This document shows, one piece after another, positions 39,979 through 48,356 of a stretch of DNA of 64,000 bases. The stretch spans positions 1,774,001-1,838,000 of the forward strand of contig NZ_OX267714.1 in assembly GCF_946151045.1 (NCBI RefSeq), given 5' to 3'. Source of the DNA: Mammaliicoccus sp. Marseille-Q6498 (lineage in GTDB: Bacteria > Bacillota > Bacilli > Staphylococcales > Staphylococcaceae). Both the position numbers and the translations under genes were made by a program. The notes below the pieces were generated by a model that saw nothing but the letters and a program-made list of their open reading frames with translations, had not been told where the DNA came from and made no database searches. The stretch's first letter is position 1; each line of letters begins with the position of its first letter.

Positions 39979-40625
39979 TTTAATACTTCATTTTCCATTT
40001 CTAAATATTTATTTCTTTCTTCAAGCGCTTTTATACGGGCGTTCAACTCTTCTTCTGATGTCATGATGCTTTGTGGTTTACCTTTACCTCTGCCATCAAT
40101 AAGGCCATCTTTACCGTGTTCTTTATATTTTTGAATCCAACTGTAAAGTTGGCTATATTTTAAATTGAATTTTTCTGACGCTTCTTTGTAAGTTATATTG
40201 TGATCTAAGCAATATTTTACAATCTCAATTCTTTCTTCTACTGTCGTTTTTTTAGGATTCACGATATACACCTCGGGTTCATCTGATTTGTTTTTCTTAC
40301 CCTCAGTATACTGGTTTATCCATAGACGTACAGTTGATTTACTTCTTATATTATATTTAATGGCTAAACCTTCTAGTGAAATACCTTTATTAAAATAATC
40401 TTGAGCTAACTTCTCTTTCATCTTCTTCGAATATTTTTTATAAGAAGGTTGTGATATTAGAATATCTATACCGTGTTCAAGGTACATATGATATTTATAT
40501 CTTAGTTCTTTCGAATCATAATTCAGATTAAGTTTTCTTATAGCTGTTTCAAAGCTATAACCCTCCTCAACTATTTCAAATAATTTTAGAAATGTCTCAA
40601 CAGATAACTTCATTTTTCTCTTCAT
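39900..40625 (-). CDS. IS3-family OrfA (helix-turn-helix DNA-binding)
   Basis: 241 residues with three helix-turn-helix-like segments (near 10-40, 65-100 and 135-165; the last reads YKEASEKFNLKYSQLYSWIQKYKEHGKDGL) and a C-terminal leucine-zipper-like coiled coil (LNARIKALEERNKYLEMENEVLKKEEEIERQ). This is the normal OrfA plan of IS150-type elements, somewhat longer than the common 170 residues. AGGGAG precedes the start. The frame is intact, so the element may be active. Confidence 0.85.
   Translation of the reverse strand: MKRKMKLSVETFLKLFEIVEEGYSFETAIRKLNLNYDSKELRYKYHMYLEHGIDILISQPSYKKYSKKMKEKLAQDYFNKGISLEGLAIKYNIRSKSTVRLWINQYTEGKKNKSDEPEVYIVNPKKTTVEERIEIVKYCLDHNITYKEASEKFNLKYSQLYSWIQKYKEHGKDGLIDGRGKGKPQSIMTSEEELNARIKALEERNKYLEMENEVLKKEEEIERQLMKQRSGKKHPTKRSNR
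39975..39981 (-). promoter_or_regulatory. Programmed -1 frameshift heptamer A-AAA-AAG
   Basis: On the minus strand the orfA codons TTA AAA AAG contain the canonical slippery A6G, followed directly by a purine-rich GGAGGAAGAG that can act as a stimulating SD. After a -1 slip the frame is open into the orfB sequence. Confidence 0.78.
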
Positions 40626-40685
40626 ATATAAAAACTCCCTTCAAAGTTTTGTTTTTTTACTGTCTACTTTGAAGGGAGCATATCA

Positions 40686-40737
40686 AGATATCGTGCGTTT
40701 AGCCCAGTATCGCACCATATCTTGGAGATATCGTGCG
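40686..40737. repeat. Hairpin repeat array 2b: C-type units, right of the IS
   Basis: The second half of the split seventh unit (from 40686) and the eighth, last C unit (40711-40737). The phase matches the left part once the IS is removed. Confidence 0.9.
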
Positions 40738-40751
40738 TTTTTTGTTGGAAT

Positions 40752-40875
40752 CGCCAAAAAACGCACAAGAACTTTGGCGTTTCGGCTCAAATCGCCAAAA
40801 TACGCACAAGAACTTTGGCGTTTCGGCTCAAATCGCCAAAAAACGCCAGAAAACTTGTGCGATTTAGTCAAAAAC
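40752..40875. repeat. D-type 41-bp hairpin units (three)
   Basis: Units begin at 40752, 40793 and 40834. The plan is CGCCAAA...TTTGGCG with linker TTTCGGCTCAAAT; the third unit is diverged. The first follows the last C unit after a 14-base joint that is also present at the second cassette. The terminal D-type hairpin seen at 43441 and 41827 is missing here. Confidence 0.88.
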
Positions 40876-40947
40876 AAGCTAATAAGAAATTGTATTACAG
40901 CCATTATTTACTTTTACTCTACGCAAAAAGGAGGTGCAATAAATACA

Positions 40948-40977
40948 TTTACCAAAATTTAACAACAATGATATAAT
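40948..40977 (+). promoter_or_regulatory. Promoter of the second TSUP permease gene
   Basis: TTTACC (40948-40953) and TATAAT (40972-40977) with an 18-base spacer, about 54 bases before the gene start. Confidence 0.5.
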
Positions 40978-41030
40978 ATTTAAAAAATATGGGTGATATA
41001 TTTATATTGTATTTTGCAAGGAGGAAACAT

Positions 41031-41795
41031 ATGGATTTTACAATGATTCTATTAGTAATTGTATTTGGATTTTTAGCTGCTTTTATTGATGCGGTAGTGG
41101 GAGGTGGAGGATTAGTTTCAATTCCAGCTTTGCTTGCTACGGGTATGGCTCCTGCTACTGCATTGGGGACAAATAAGTTAGCGAGTTCATTTGGATCTTT
41201 GATGTCTACTATTTCATTTGTTAGAGCAAAGAAAGTGGATTTCAATGTAGTAGGTAAATTATTCCCTGTCGTAATTATAACTTCTGCAATTGGAGCATAT
41301 ATTGCTACGTTAATTCCACCAATTTACTTTAAACCATTAGCGATAATTATGTTGTTTTTAGTTTTAATATATACGATTTTTAAAAAAGATTGGGGTTCAG
41401 TTAATACATATAAAAAGACAACATTTGTAAAACAGTTCATTTTCATTACAGTTATAGCGCTCATTGGTATGTATGATGGATTTTTAGGTGGGGGAACAGG
41501 TAGTTTTTTTCTATTTACTTTATTAATTATGGGATTTGATTTTTTAAGATCAGCAGGGAACGCAAAGTTTTTGAACTTTGGTAGTAATATTGGTGCATTG
41601 ATTTTATTCATAAGTTTGGGAAAAGTAGACTACACATTAGGATTAATCATGGCTTTATCTATGATTGTTGGCAGTTATGTAGGAAGCCAATTCGCAATAA
41701 AAAAAGGAGTAGGCTATGTAAAAATATTGTTTATAGTTGTAACCATACTTTTATTGTTAAAAAATATATATGATTATATTTTGGTGTACATATAA
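41031..41795 (+). CDS. TSUP (TauE/SafE) family permease
   Basis: 254 residues with about seven or eight hydrophobic helices and both half-repeat motifs (GFLAAFIDAVVGGGGLVSIPALL; GMYDGFLGGGTGSFFLFTLLI). It belongs to the YfcA-like branch and is only distantly like the permease in the cys cluster. The substrate is unknown, probably a sulfur-containing or organic anion. ATG 41031 follows AAGGAGG; the frame extends 14 codons further without a SD. Its stop codon overlaps the start of a repeat-cassette leader. Confidence 0.85.
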   Translation: MDFTMILLVIVFGFLAAFIDAVVGGGGLVSIPALLATGMAPATALGTNKLASSFGSLMSTISFVRAKKVDFNVVGKLFPVVIITSAIGAYIATLIPPIYFKPLAIIMLFLVLIYTIFKKDWGSVNTYKKTTFVKQFIFITVIALIGMYDGFLGGGTGSFFLFTLLIMGFDFLRSAGNAKFLNFGSNIGALILFISLGKVDYTLGLIMALSMIVGSYVGSQFAIKKGVGYVKILFIVVTILLLLKNIYDYILVYI

Positions 41796-41858
41796 GATTA
41801 TAACTAGATTTAGGGTGCGTATGAAACGCCAAAAATCCTCAACGATTTTTGGCGTTTT
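41794..41858. terminator. Minimal repeat cassette: leader plus terminal hairpin, acting as bidirectional terminator
   Basis: The leader AAGATTATAACTAGATTTAGG (from 41794) is joined within about 12 bases to the hairpin AAACGCCAAAAATC-CTCAAC-GATTTTTGGCGTTT (41824-41857). The hairpin lies between the convergent TSUP and Fic genes and has T runs on both strands. The same hairpin is the last D-type unit at 43441-43468. Confidence 0.8.
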
Positions 41859-41863
41859 CTCAT

Positions 41864-42610
41864 TTATTCTTTCAAGCTTTGTTCAAATTTACGGATGTAA
41901 TCGAATGTTTCTTGGTATTTAGCTACTTTCTTTGACATTATGTTTTGGCATTTAATAAAAATATTTTTTAATTCTCCATATCCATTACCTATTTGAGACT
42001 GATAAAGTGCCGCTTTATACTCTGAAGAATATTCACTATTTATTACGATTAAGTCTAGATTTTCTTTTATGCATTCTTTCAAAATTATAAACCTACCAAT
42101 TCTTCCATTACCGTCATGAAAAGGATGTATCTTTTCAAAGTTACTATGAAATTCAACGATTGAATCGATATTTTTAATTTTACTATTGTATGAATTTATG
42201 AGGCTCTTCATATGTTCTGGTATAAGTGTGTGATTGCATAGTTTTAAATCTACTCCTCTTAATTCAGCGGATACTGGTCTGTAATCACCAGCAAAAGCTT
42301 TATCAAAAATATTTTTGGAACCATACATCAACATGGCATGATAATTTTTAATGACTTCTTCGCTCAATGGTTCATCTGCAGTAAGTATGACATGATTAAA
42401 TAGTTCGAGCGAATTCGTTGTTTGTATAATATCATCGAGTGGATGATTGCCTAACACTTCCTTTTCAATAAGGTAATGTTGTAATTGTTCTTTTGAAAAT
42501 GTACTACCTTCTATTTTATTTGAGTGGAATATAAACTCTGTTATTAATTCATCAAATACACCGTTCTTTAATTGCTTTAGTAAATCAAATTGGTTGCTCG
42601 TAATTTTCAT
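41864..42610 (-). CDS. Fic-domain protein (predicted adenylyltransferase), class II
   Basis: 248 residues. The complete Fic motif HPFHDGNGRIGR is at residues 162-173, with catalytic His162. Near the N-terminus SNKIEG (30-35) fits the inhibitory motif [S/T]xxxE[G/N], whose Glu blocks ATP in class II Fic proteins, so it should be self-inhibited. Such enzymes modify proteins with AMP; the target is unknown. AGAGGT precedes the start, and a 54-codon gene lies 34 bases upstream on the same strand. It sits between repeat cassettes in an accessory island. Confidence 0.9.
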   Translation of the reverse strand: MKITSNQFDLLKQLKNGVFDELITEFIFHSNKIEGSTFSKEQLQHYLIEKEVLGNHPLDDIIQTTNSLELFNHVILTADEPLSEEVIKNYHAMLMYGSKNIFDKAFAGDYRPVSAELRGVDLKLCNHTLIPEHMKSLINSYNSKIKNIDSIVEFHSNFEKIHPFHDGNGRIGRFIILKECIKENLDLIVINSEYSSEYKAALYQSQIGNGYGELKNIFIKCQNIMSKKVAKYQETFDYIRKFEQSLKE

Positions 42611-42644
42611 TGTTAATACCTCTATAAAAATTTGATCAGATAAT

Positions 42645-42809
42645 TTATTTATCGACTAACGCTTTAAGTGCTTCATCATATTTAGTACTTATTTCATTAA
42701 CTAAATCCAATATGTTTTTATAATCTTCATTAATAGTATTAGTCCTTATTTCTTCTGAGACTGTTGTTACTTGGTTATTGTTAAATTTTTTGATGTTTGT
42801 TGTATCCAT
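42645..42809 (-). CDS. Small protein encoded upstream of Fic (54 aa)
   Basis: A 54-residue, hydrophilic, mostly helical protein beginning MDTTNIKKFNNN and ending EALKALVDK. It has a strong SD (GGAGTGAG) and lies 34 bases before the Fic start on the same strand, so the two are probably one transcript. It does not contain the [S/T]xxxE[G/N] motif of known class I Fic antitoxins. It may be a partner or a regulator of Fic; I do not recognise the family. Confidence 0.65.
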   Translation of the reverse strand: MDTTNIKKFNNNQVTTVSEEIRTNTINEDYKNILDLVNEISTKYDEALKALVDK

Positions 42810-42884
42810 ATACTCACTCCATAGTTCAGTATTTATAGGTATATAGTAATGTGTAAATGTTCTTTTTTCAATTACTACCTTACC

Positions 42885-42916
42885 AAGATTATAACTAGAT
42901 TTAGGTTGTGGTGGAA
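42885..42916. repeat. Cassette leader, copy 2
   Basis: The same 32-base leader as at 38741-38772, with two substitutions and identical length, ending directly at the first C-type unit at 42917. Confidence 0.8.
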
Positions 42917-43303
42917 CGCACCATATCCTGAAGATATCGTGCGTTTAGCCCAGTATCGCACCATATCTTGAAGATATCGTGCGTTTAGCCCAGTATCGCA
43001 CCATATCTTGGAGATATCGTGCGTTTGACCCAGTATCGCACCATATCTTGGAGATATCGTGCGTTTGACCCAGTATCGCACGATATCTTGGAGATATCGT
43101 GCGTTTGACCCAGTATCGCACCATATCTTGGAGATATCGTGCGTTTAGCCCAGTATCGCACCATATCCTGGAGATATCGTGCGTTTAGCCCAGTATCGCA
43201 CCATATCCTGAAGATATCGTGCGTTTAGCCCAGTATCGCACCATATCCTGAAGATATCGTGCGTTTAGCCCAGTATCGCACCATATCTTGGAGATATCGT
43301 GCG
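42917..43303. repeat. Hairpin repeat array 3: ten C-type 40-bp units
   Basis: Units start at 42917 and every 40 bases to 43277, the same type as at 38773. The unit at 43077 reads CGCACGATATC, making its hairpin perfectly paired. Variation is limited to the loop (TTGGA, CTGGA, CTGAA, TTGAA) and two linker bases (GA/AG). Confidence 0.94.
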
Positions 43304-43317
43304 TTTTTTGTTGGAAT

Positions 43318-43468
43318 CGCCAAAAAACTCGGAAGAACTTTGGCGTTTCGGCTCAAATCGCCAAAAAACGCACAAGAACTTTGGCGTTTCGGCTCAAATC
43401 GCCAAAAATCGCCAGAGAACTTGTGCGAATTAGTCAAAAACGCCAAAAATCCTCAACGATTTTTGGCG
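43318..43468. repeat. D-type 41-bp units ending in a terminator-like hairpin
   Basis: Starts at 43318, 43359, 43400 and 43441. The last, CGCCAAAAATC-CTCAAC-GATTTTTGGCG, is exactly in phase with the 41-base period and is followed by five T; on the minus strand it also serves as the terminator of cudC, whose stop is at 43490. Confidence 0.88.
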
Positions 43469-43489
43469 TTTTTCTATATTTCTATAATA

Positions 43490-44044
43490 TTATTTATTTT
43501 CTCGTTCTGGTATTGGGAAGTATTTATATATTTCTCCAGTTTTAATAGCGTTGCTAATAGTAGATAACCATTCGTAATATACTTTATAGTCTTCTAATTG
43601 ATTATGGATGATGGTAGCTTCTTCTTTTATCGATTCTTCTACTTCTTCTGCATTGATTATCTTCTGCAATATAACTTCTGCGTCTCGCACAGATTCCATA
43701 TTGATTGTAATTTCTCGATCCCATTTTCTTGAGAAGAAGTTATTAAAGAATATGAAGAAGTCTTTTTCAGCAATAAAGTGTTGTTTTCTGCTACCTCTTG
43801 TAAATTGTTGTTTGACGATATCGTATTCTTGTAGTTTCTTAACACCTGCGCTCATGCTCGGTTTACTCATTTGCAGTTGTTCGCGCATTTCGTCTAGTGT
43901 CATACTACCTTCGAATACCATCGTTCCGAATAAGTTACCGACACTGCGATTAATACCGTATAAATCCATCGTTTCTCCTATTGCGTTAATTACGATGTCT
44001 TTAGCCTGGTCTAATTGTTTTTCGTAGTTGTTTGAACGTACCAC
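43490..44044 (-). CDS. cudC: Choline-responsive GbsR/CudC-type repressor
   Basis: 184 residues with a winged helix-turn-helix (MTLDEMREQLQMSKPSMSAGVKKLQEYDIVKQQFTRGSRKQHF) characteristic of the GbsR branch of the MarR superfamily. It is divergent from betB-betA, as for GbsR in bacilli and CudC in staphylococci, and should repress choline oxidation genes until choline is present. The SD GGAGGTG lies just upstream of the ATG. The 210-base divergent region holds candidate operators. Confidence 0.87.
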   Translation of the reverse strand: MVRSNNYEKQLDQAKDIVINAIGETMDLYGINRSVGNLFGTMVFEGSMTLDEMREQLQMSKPSMSAGVKKLQEYDIVKQQFTRGSRKQHFIAEKDFFIFFNNFFSRKWDREITINMESVRDAEVILQKIINAEEVEESIKEEATIIHNQLEDYKVYYEWLSTISNAIKTGEIYKYFPIPERENK

Positions 44045-44167
44045 TACTTACACCTCCAATAATTACTTTAATTGTACCACGAATTCTTTTACATTGTAGT
44101 TGCTTTTGCTAGACTTGTCTATTTGAATTTACACGTTTGGAGAATTTTTGAAAATAAAATTGCTCAT

Positions 44168-44196
44168 TTGACTCTCTTTCATTTATTTGCTAGTAT
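44168..44196 (+). promoter_or_regulatory. betB promoter
   Basis: TTGACT (44168-44173) and TAGTAT (44191-44196) with a 17-base spacer, about 58 bases before the betB start. Confidence 0.65.
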
Positions 44197-44212
44197 TAAA
44201 TCTGTAAAGTTC

Positions 44213-44230
44213 GTTAAATAAAAATTTAAC
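44213..44230. promoter_or_regulatory. Inverted repeat downstream of the betB promoter
   Basis: GTTAAAT-AAAA-ATTTAAC, perfect 7-base arms, located between the promoter and the betB SD. A suitable place for CudC to block transcription; the operator sequence of CudC is not known to me. Confidence 0.4.
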
Positions 44231-44254
44231 AAAGTTAACGGAGGTAAAAAAATT

Positions 44255-45745
44255 ATGAAATATATAGACAAATTATCTAGACGTCAATTTATTGATGGTG
44301 AGTGGGTAGAGTCTTCAAATAAAGAAACACGTGACATTATTAATCCTTACAATCAAGAAGTTATCTTTTCAGTTGCAGAAGGTACGAAAGAAGATGCTGA
44401 AAAAGCAATTTTAGCTGCGAGAAAAGCTTTTGAATCTGGTGTATGGTCACATGAAACAAGTGAAAACAGAAGTAATAAAGTAAGAGAGATTGCTGATTTA
44501 ATTAAAGAAAACAAAGAAGAGTTAGCTTATCTTGAAACGTTAGACACTGGTAAAACACTTGAAGAATCATATGCAGATATGGACGACATTCATAATGTGT
44601 TTATGTATTTTGCAGGACTAGCGGGTAACGATGGTGGAGAAATCATTGAATCACCAATACCTAATTCTGATAGTAAAGTTGTAAAAGAACCTGTTGGCGT
44701 GGTAACACAGATTACGCCTTGGAATTATCCTTTACTACAAGCTTCATGGAAAATAGCACCTGCGTTAGTAACAGGTTGCTCATTAGTAATGAAGCCAAGT
44801 GAAATCACACCGTTAACTACAATTCGCGTATTTGAATTAATGGAACAAGTTGGCATTCCACAAGGTGTTATCAATTTAGTACTTGGTAAAGGTTCAGAAG
44901 TTGGCGATGTAATGTCATCTCACGAAGAAGTAGACCTTGTATCATTTACTGGCGGTATTCACACTGGTAAACACATCATGAAACGTGCTGCAGATAATGT
45001 AACAAACGTTGCATTAGAACTAGGCGGAAAAAATCCAAATATTATATTTGAAGATGCTGATTTAGAACTAGCTGTAGACCAAGCATTAAACGGTGGTTTC
45101 TTCCACGCAGGTCAAGTATGTTCAGCCGGATCTCGTATCATTGTTCATAATGATATTAAAGAACAATTCGAAGCTGCATTTGTAGACCGCGTGAATAAAA
45201 TCAAAATGGGTAACGGTTTTGATGAAGACACTGAAATGGGTCCAGTTATCTCAGCAGAACATAGAGAAAAAATTGAAAAATATATGGAAGTTGCTAAAGA
45301 AGAAGGCACTACTATTGCTGCAGGTGGTAAACGTCCTGAAAGAGCAGACTTAAAAGACGGTTTCTTCTTTGAACCAACAGTAATAACTGACTGTGATACA
45401 TCAATGAGAATCGTACAAGAAGAAGTATTTGGTCCAGTTGTTACAATTGAAGGATTTTCATCTGAAGAAGAAGCGATTCAATTAGCAAATGATTCTATTT
45501 ATGGTTTAGCGGGCGGTCTTTTCACAAAAGATATGCTTAAAGCAAACCGTGTAGCAAATCAATTGAAAATGGGAACAGTTTGGGTTAATGATTTCCACCC
45601 TTACTTTGCGCAAGCACCATGGGGCGGATATAAACAATCAGGTATCGGCAGAGAATTAGGTAAAGAAGGATTAGAAGAATATTTAATTTCTAAACATATC
45701 TATATAAATACACAACCAGAGCCAGTTAATTGGTTCGGCAAATAA
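44255..45745 (+). CDS. betB: Betaine-aldehyde dehydrogenase
   Basis: 496 residues of the aldehyde dehydrogenase superfamily. The catalytic Glu lies in LELGGKNPNI and the nucleophile Cys289 in GQVCSAGSR; ITPWNYPLLQASWKIAPAL and the C-terminal YFAQAPWGGYKQSGIGRELGKEGLEEY fit the betaine-aldehyde class. It makes glycine betaine, an osmoprotectant, with NAD. It is followed after 19 bases by betA. Confidence 0.93.
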   Translation: MKYIDKLSRRQFIDGEWVESSNKETRDIINPYNQEVIFSVAEGTKEDAEKAILAARKAFESGVWSHETSENRSNKVREIADLIKENKEELAYLETLDTGKTLEESYADMDDIHNVFMYFAGLAGNDGGEIIESPIPNSDSKVVKEPVGVVTQITPWNYPLLQASWKIAPALVTGCSLVMKPSEITPLTTIRVFELMEQVGIPQGVINLVLGKGSEVGDVMSSHEEVDLVSFTGGIHTGKHIMKRAADNVTNVALELGGKNPNIIFEDADLELAVDQALNGGFFHAGQVCSAGSRIIVHNDIKEQFEAAFVDRVNKIKMGNGFDEDTEMGPVISAEHREKIEKYMEVAKEEGTTIAAGGKRPERADLKDGFFFEPTVITDCDTSMRIVQEEVFGPVVTIEGFSSEEEAIQLANDSIYGLAGGLFTKDMLKANRVANQLKMGTVWVNDFHPYFAQAPWGGYKQSGIGRELGKEGLEEYLISKHIYINTQPEPVNWFGK

Positions 45746-45764
45746 TTAATAGGAGGCAGTTAAG

Positions 45765-47444
45765 ATGGAAAAATCTTATGATTATATTATTATCGGCGGA
45801 GGTAGTGCTGGTTCAGTACTAGGCGCGCGTTTAAGTGAAGATAAAGATAAATCGGTATTAGTATTAGAAGCAGGTAGAAGTGACTATGCATGGGACTTAT
45901 TAATCCATATGCCAGCAGCACTTATGTATCCTTCAGGTAATCGTTTCTACGATTGGAAATATGAAACAGAAGGAGAACCTCATATGGGCGGTAGAAAAGT
46001 TGCCCACACAAGAGGTAAAGTATTAGGTGGATCAAGTTCTATCAATGGTATGATCTATCAACGTGGTAACCCTATGGACTATGAAAAATGGGGTTCTGAT
46101 GAAGGAATGGATAACTGGAATTATGCACATTGTCTTCCATACTTCAAAAAATTAGAAAAAACTTTTGGTGCAGAGAAATCAGATCCATATCGTGGACATA
46201 ACGGCCCAATCAAATTAAGAAGAGGCCCAGCAACTAATCCATTATTCCAAGCATTCTTTAATGCTGGTGTTGAAGCGGGTTATAACAAGACGCCTGACGT
46301 AAATGGATTTAGACAAGAAGGATTTGGACCATTCGATAGCCAAATTCATAAAGGTAAAAGAGTTTCAGCTTCAGTTGCTTACTTAAGACCTGCAATGAAA
46401 AGAAAAAATTTAACAGTACAAACAAGAGCTTTTGTTACTGAAATTAATTACGAAGGTAGAAAAGCAACAGGCGTAACATTTAAGAAAAATGGTAAAACGC
46501 ATACTGTTGGAGCTGGAGAAGTTATTTTATCAGGTGGCGCATTCAATACACCACAATTATTACAATTATCAGGTATTGGTGACTCAGAACACTTAAAATC
46601 ACTTGGCATTGAACCACGCGTACATTTACCAGGCGTTGGTGAAAACTTTGAAGACCATTTAGAAGTATACGTTCAACATGCATCTTCAGTACCAGTTTCA
46701 CAACAACCAAGTTTAAACAAACTAAAAATGCCATTAATCGGATTACAATGGTTATTCGGCAAAAAAGGACCAGCAGCAAGTAACCACTTTGAAGGTGGCG
46801 GATTTGTAAGATCTAATGATCAAGTAAAATATCCAAACTTAATGTTCCACTTCTTACCTCTTGCAGTTCGTTACGACGGACAAAGAGCAGATACACAACA
46901 TGGTTTCCAAGTTCATATTGGACCAATGTACTCAAATTCTAGAGGTAGCTTGAAAATTAAATCTAAAGACCCATTTGTAAAACCAAAAATTGTCTTTAAC
47001 TATTTATCAACTAAAGAAGACGAACAAGAATGGATTGAAGCAATTAGAATAGCAAGAAATATTTTATCACAACCAGCATTAAAACCTTATAATGACGGTG
47101 AAATATCTCCAGGACCTAACGTTCAAACAGATGAAGAAATTTTAGACTGGGTTAAAAAAGACGCAGAAACAGCATTACACCCATCATGTAGTGCAAGAAT
47201 GGGCCCATCATCAGACCCAATGGCAGTTGTAGACCCAGAAACAATGAAAGTACACGGTATGGAAAACCTACGCGTAGTTGACGCATCAGTAATGCCACGC
47301 ACAACAAACGGTAATATCCATTCACCTGTATTAATGATTGCAGAAAAAGCTGCAGATATTATAAGAGGTAAAAAACCATTAGAACCAGAAGAACTAGACT
47401 ACTATCAACATGGCGTACACCCTAAAGACGCAGGAACAGTTTAA
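45765..47444 (+). CDS. betA: Choline dehydrogenase (GMC oxidoreductase)
   Basis: 559 residues. The FAD-binding [19 protein letters not shown] opens the protein, then the GMC signatures [18 protein letters not shown] and [17 protein letters not shown], and the C-terminal active-site region [10 protein letters not shown] and [17 protein letters not shown]. It oxidises choline to betaine aldehyde at the membrane and feeds BetB. AGGAGG precedes the start. Confidence 0.95.
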   Translation: MEKSYDYIIIGGGSAGSVLGARLSEDKDKSVLVLEAGRSDYAWDLLIHMPAALMYPSGNRFYDWKYETEGEPHMGGRKVAHTRGKVLGGSSSINGMIYQRGNPMDYEKWGSDEGMDNWNYAHCLPYFKKLEKTFGAEKSDPYRGHNGPIKLRRGPATNPLFQAFFNAGVEAGYNKTPDVNGFRQEGFGPFDSQIHKGKRVSASVAYLRPAMKRKNLTVQTRAFVTEINYEGRKATGVTFKKNGKTHTVGAGEVILSGGAFNTPQLLQLSGIGDSEHLKSLGIEPRVHLPGVGENFEDHLEVYVQHASSVPVSQQPSLNKLKMPLIGLQWLFGKKGPAASNHFEGGGFVRSNDQVKYPNLMFHFLPLAVRYDGQRADTQHGFQVHIGPMYSNSRGSLKIKSKDPFVKPKIVFNYLSTKEDEQEWIEAIRIARNILSQPALKPYNDGEISPGPNVQTDEEILDWVKKDAETALHPSCSARMGPSSDPMAVVDPETMKVHGMENLRVVDASVMPRTTNGNIHSPVLMIAEKAADIIRGKKPLEPEELDYYQHGVHPKDAGTV

Positions 47445-47454
47445 TATAGAAGGA

Positions 47455-47496
47455 ACACACCCAACCATAGCAAGAGAAATGGTCGGGTGTGTTTTT
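47455..47496 (+). terminator. Terminator of betB-betA
   Basis: A 14-base stem (ACACACCCAACCAT with ATGGTCGGGTGTGT, one mismatch), 10-base loop and T run. Confidence 0.88.
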
Positions 47497-47624
47497 CTAT
47501 GTATAGAAAGATTGGTAGAGCAGTTAGGGCTATGGTGGAAGTTGATGGTTGATATGGTGAGGTTTGTCGGTGAAGATGAGTAGGGGTTATTAGGTGGTTG
47601 GCCGATTTTTCAAAATTTGAGACG

Positions 47625-48275
47625 CTAAGTTGCTAGAATTGGATGTTTAGCAATATAGAGAGGTTCTAAGTTGCTAAAGTAGAGAATCTAGCAATATAGG
47701 GAAGGTCTAAGTTGCTAAAGTGATGAATCTAGCAATATAGAGAGGCGCTAAGTTGCTAAAATGGTGAATCTAGCAATATAGAGAGGCGCTAAGTTGCTAA
47801 AGTGATGAATCTAGCAATATAGAGAGGCGCTAAGTTGCTAAAGTGATGAATCTTGCAATATAGAGAGGCGCTAAGTTGCTAAAATGGTGAATCTAGCAAT
47901 ATAGAGAGGTTCTAAGTTGCTAAAATGGTGAATCTAGCAATATAGAGAGGCGTTAAGTTGCTAAAATGATGAATCTAGCAATATAGAGAGGCGCTAAGTT
48001 GCTAAAATGGTGAATCTAGCAATATAGAGAGGCGCTAAGTTGCAAGTCAGGCTCCACATGCAACATAGAGAGGCGCTAAATTGCAAGTCAGGCTCCACAT
48101 GCAATATAGAGTTGGTCTAAATTGCAAGTCATGGCTCACATGCAACATAGAGTTGGTCTAAGTTGCAAGTCAGGCTCCACATGCAACATAGAGTTGGTCT
48201 AAGTTGCAAGTCAGGCTCCACATGCAACATAGAGAGGTTCTAAATTGCAAGTCAGGCTCCACATGCAACATAGCG
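47625..48275. repeat. Hairpin repeat array 4: ten B-type then six A-type 41-bp units
   Basis: Unit starts run from 47625 every 41 bases: B type to 48034, then A type from 48035 to about 48275. The order of types is the reverse of array 1. The A interior here is AAGTCAGGCTCCACATG, different from array 1, while the flanking TTGC / CAAYATAGAG constant parts are kept. It lies between two convergent terminators, outside the expected transcripts. About 125 bases (47497-47624) before it are GT-rich without a gene. Confidence 0.93.
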
Positions 48276-48302
48276 AGAAATAGTACATACCAAATATCCA
48301 CA

Positions 48303-48338
48303 AAACAAAAAAACAGCTGGCGTTTTTGCGCCAGCTGT
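48303..48338 (-). terminator. Terminator of the class I aldolase gene
   Basis: Perfect 10-base stem ACAGCTGGCG/CGCCAGCTGT with loop TTTTTG, followed on the minus strand by a T run, 18 bases after the aldolase stop. Confidence 0.88.
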
Positions 48339-48356
48339 CCTTCATTTATCTATTTA

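Larger units (their letters stand above)
39031..40685 (-). mobile_element. IS3-family insertion sequence (IS150-like), 1655 bp
   Basis: Both ends are visible. The 25-base terminal repeats (TG...GTAGACA at the left; the complement at the right) match at 18 of 25 positions and begin TG / end CA. The host sequence AGA is duplicated (39028-39030 and 40686-40688). Removing the element and one AGA restores a perfect C-type repeat unit, so the insertion is recent relative to the array. Two overlapping frames on the minus strand encode the transposase through a slippery A-AAA-AAG. Confidence 0.93.

Noticed and set aside
40934-40942. Second start-stop-like element (GGAGGTG then GTG CAA TAA)
   Set aside because: The GTG overlaps the SD itself, so it cannot be used as a start; probably chance.
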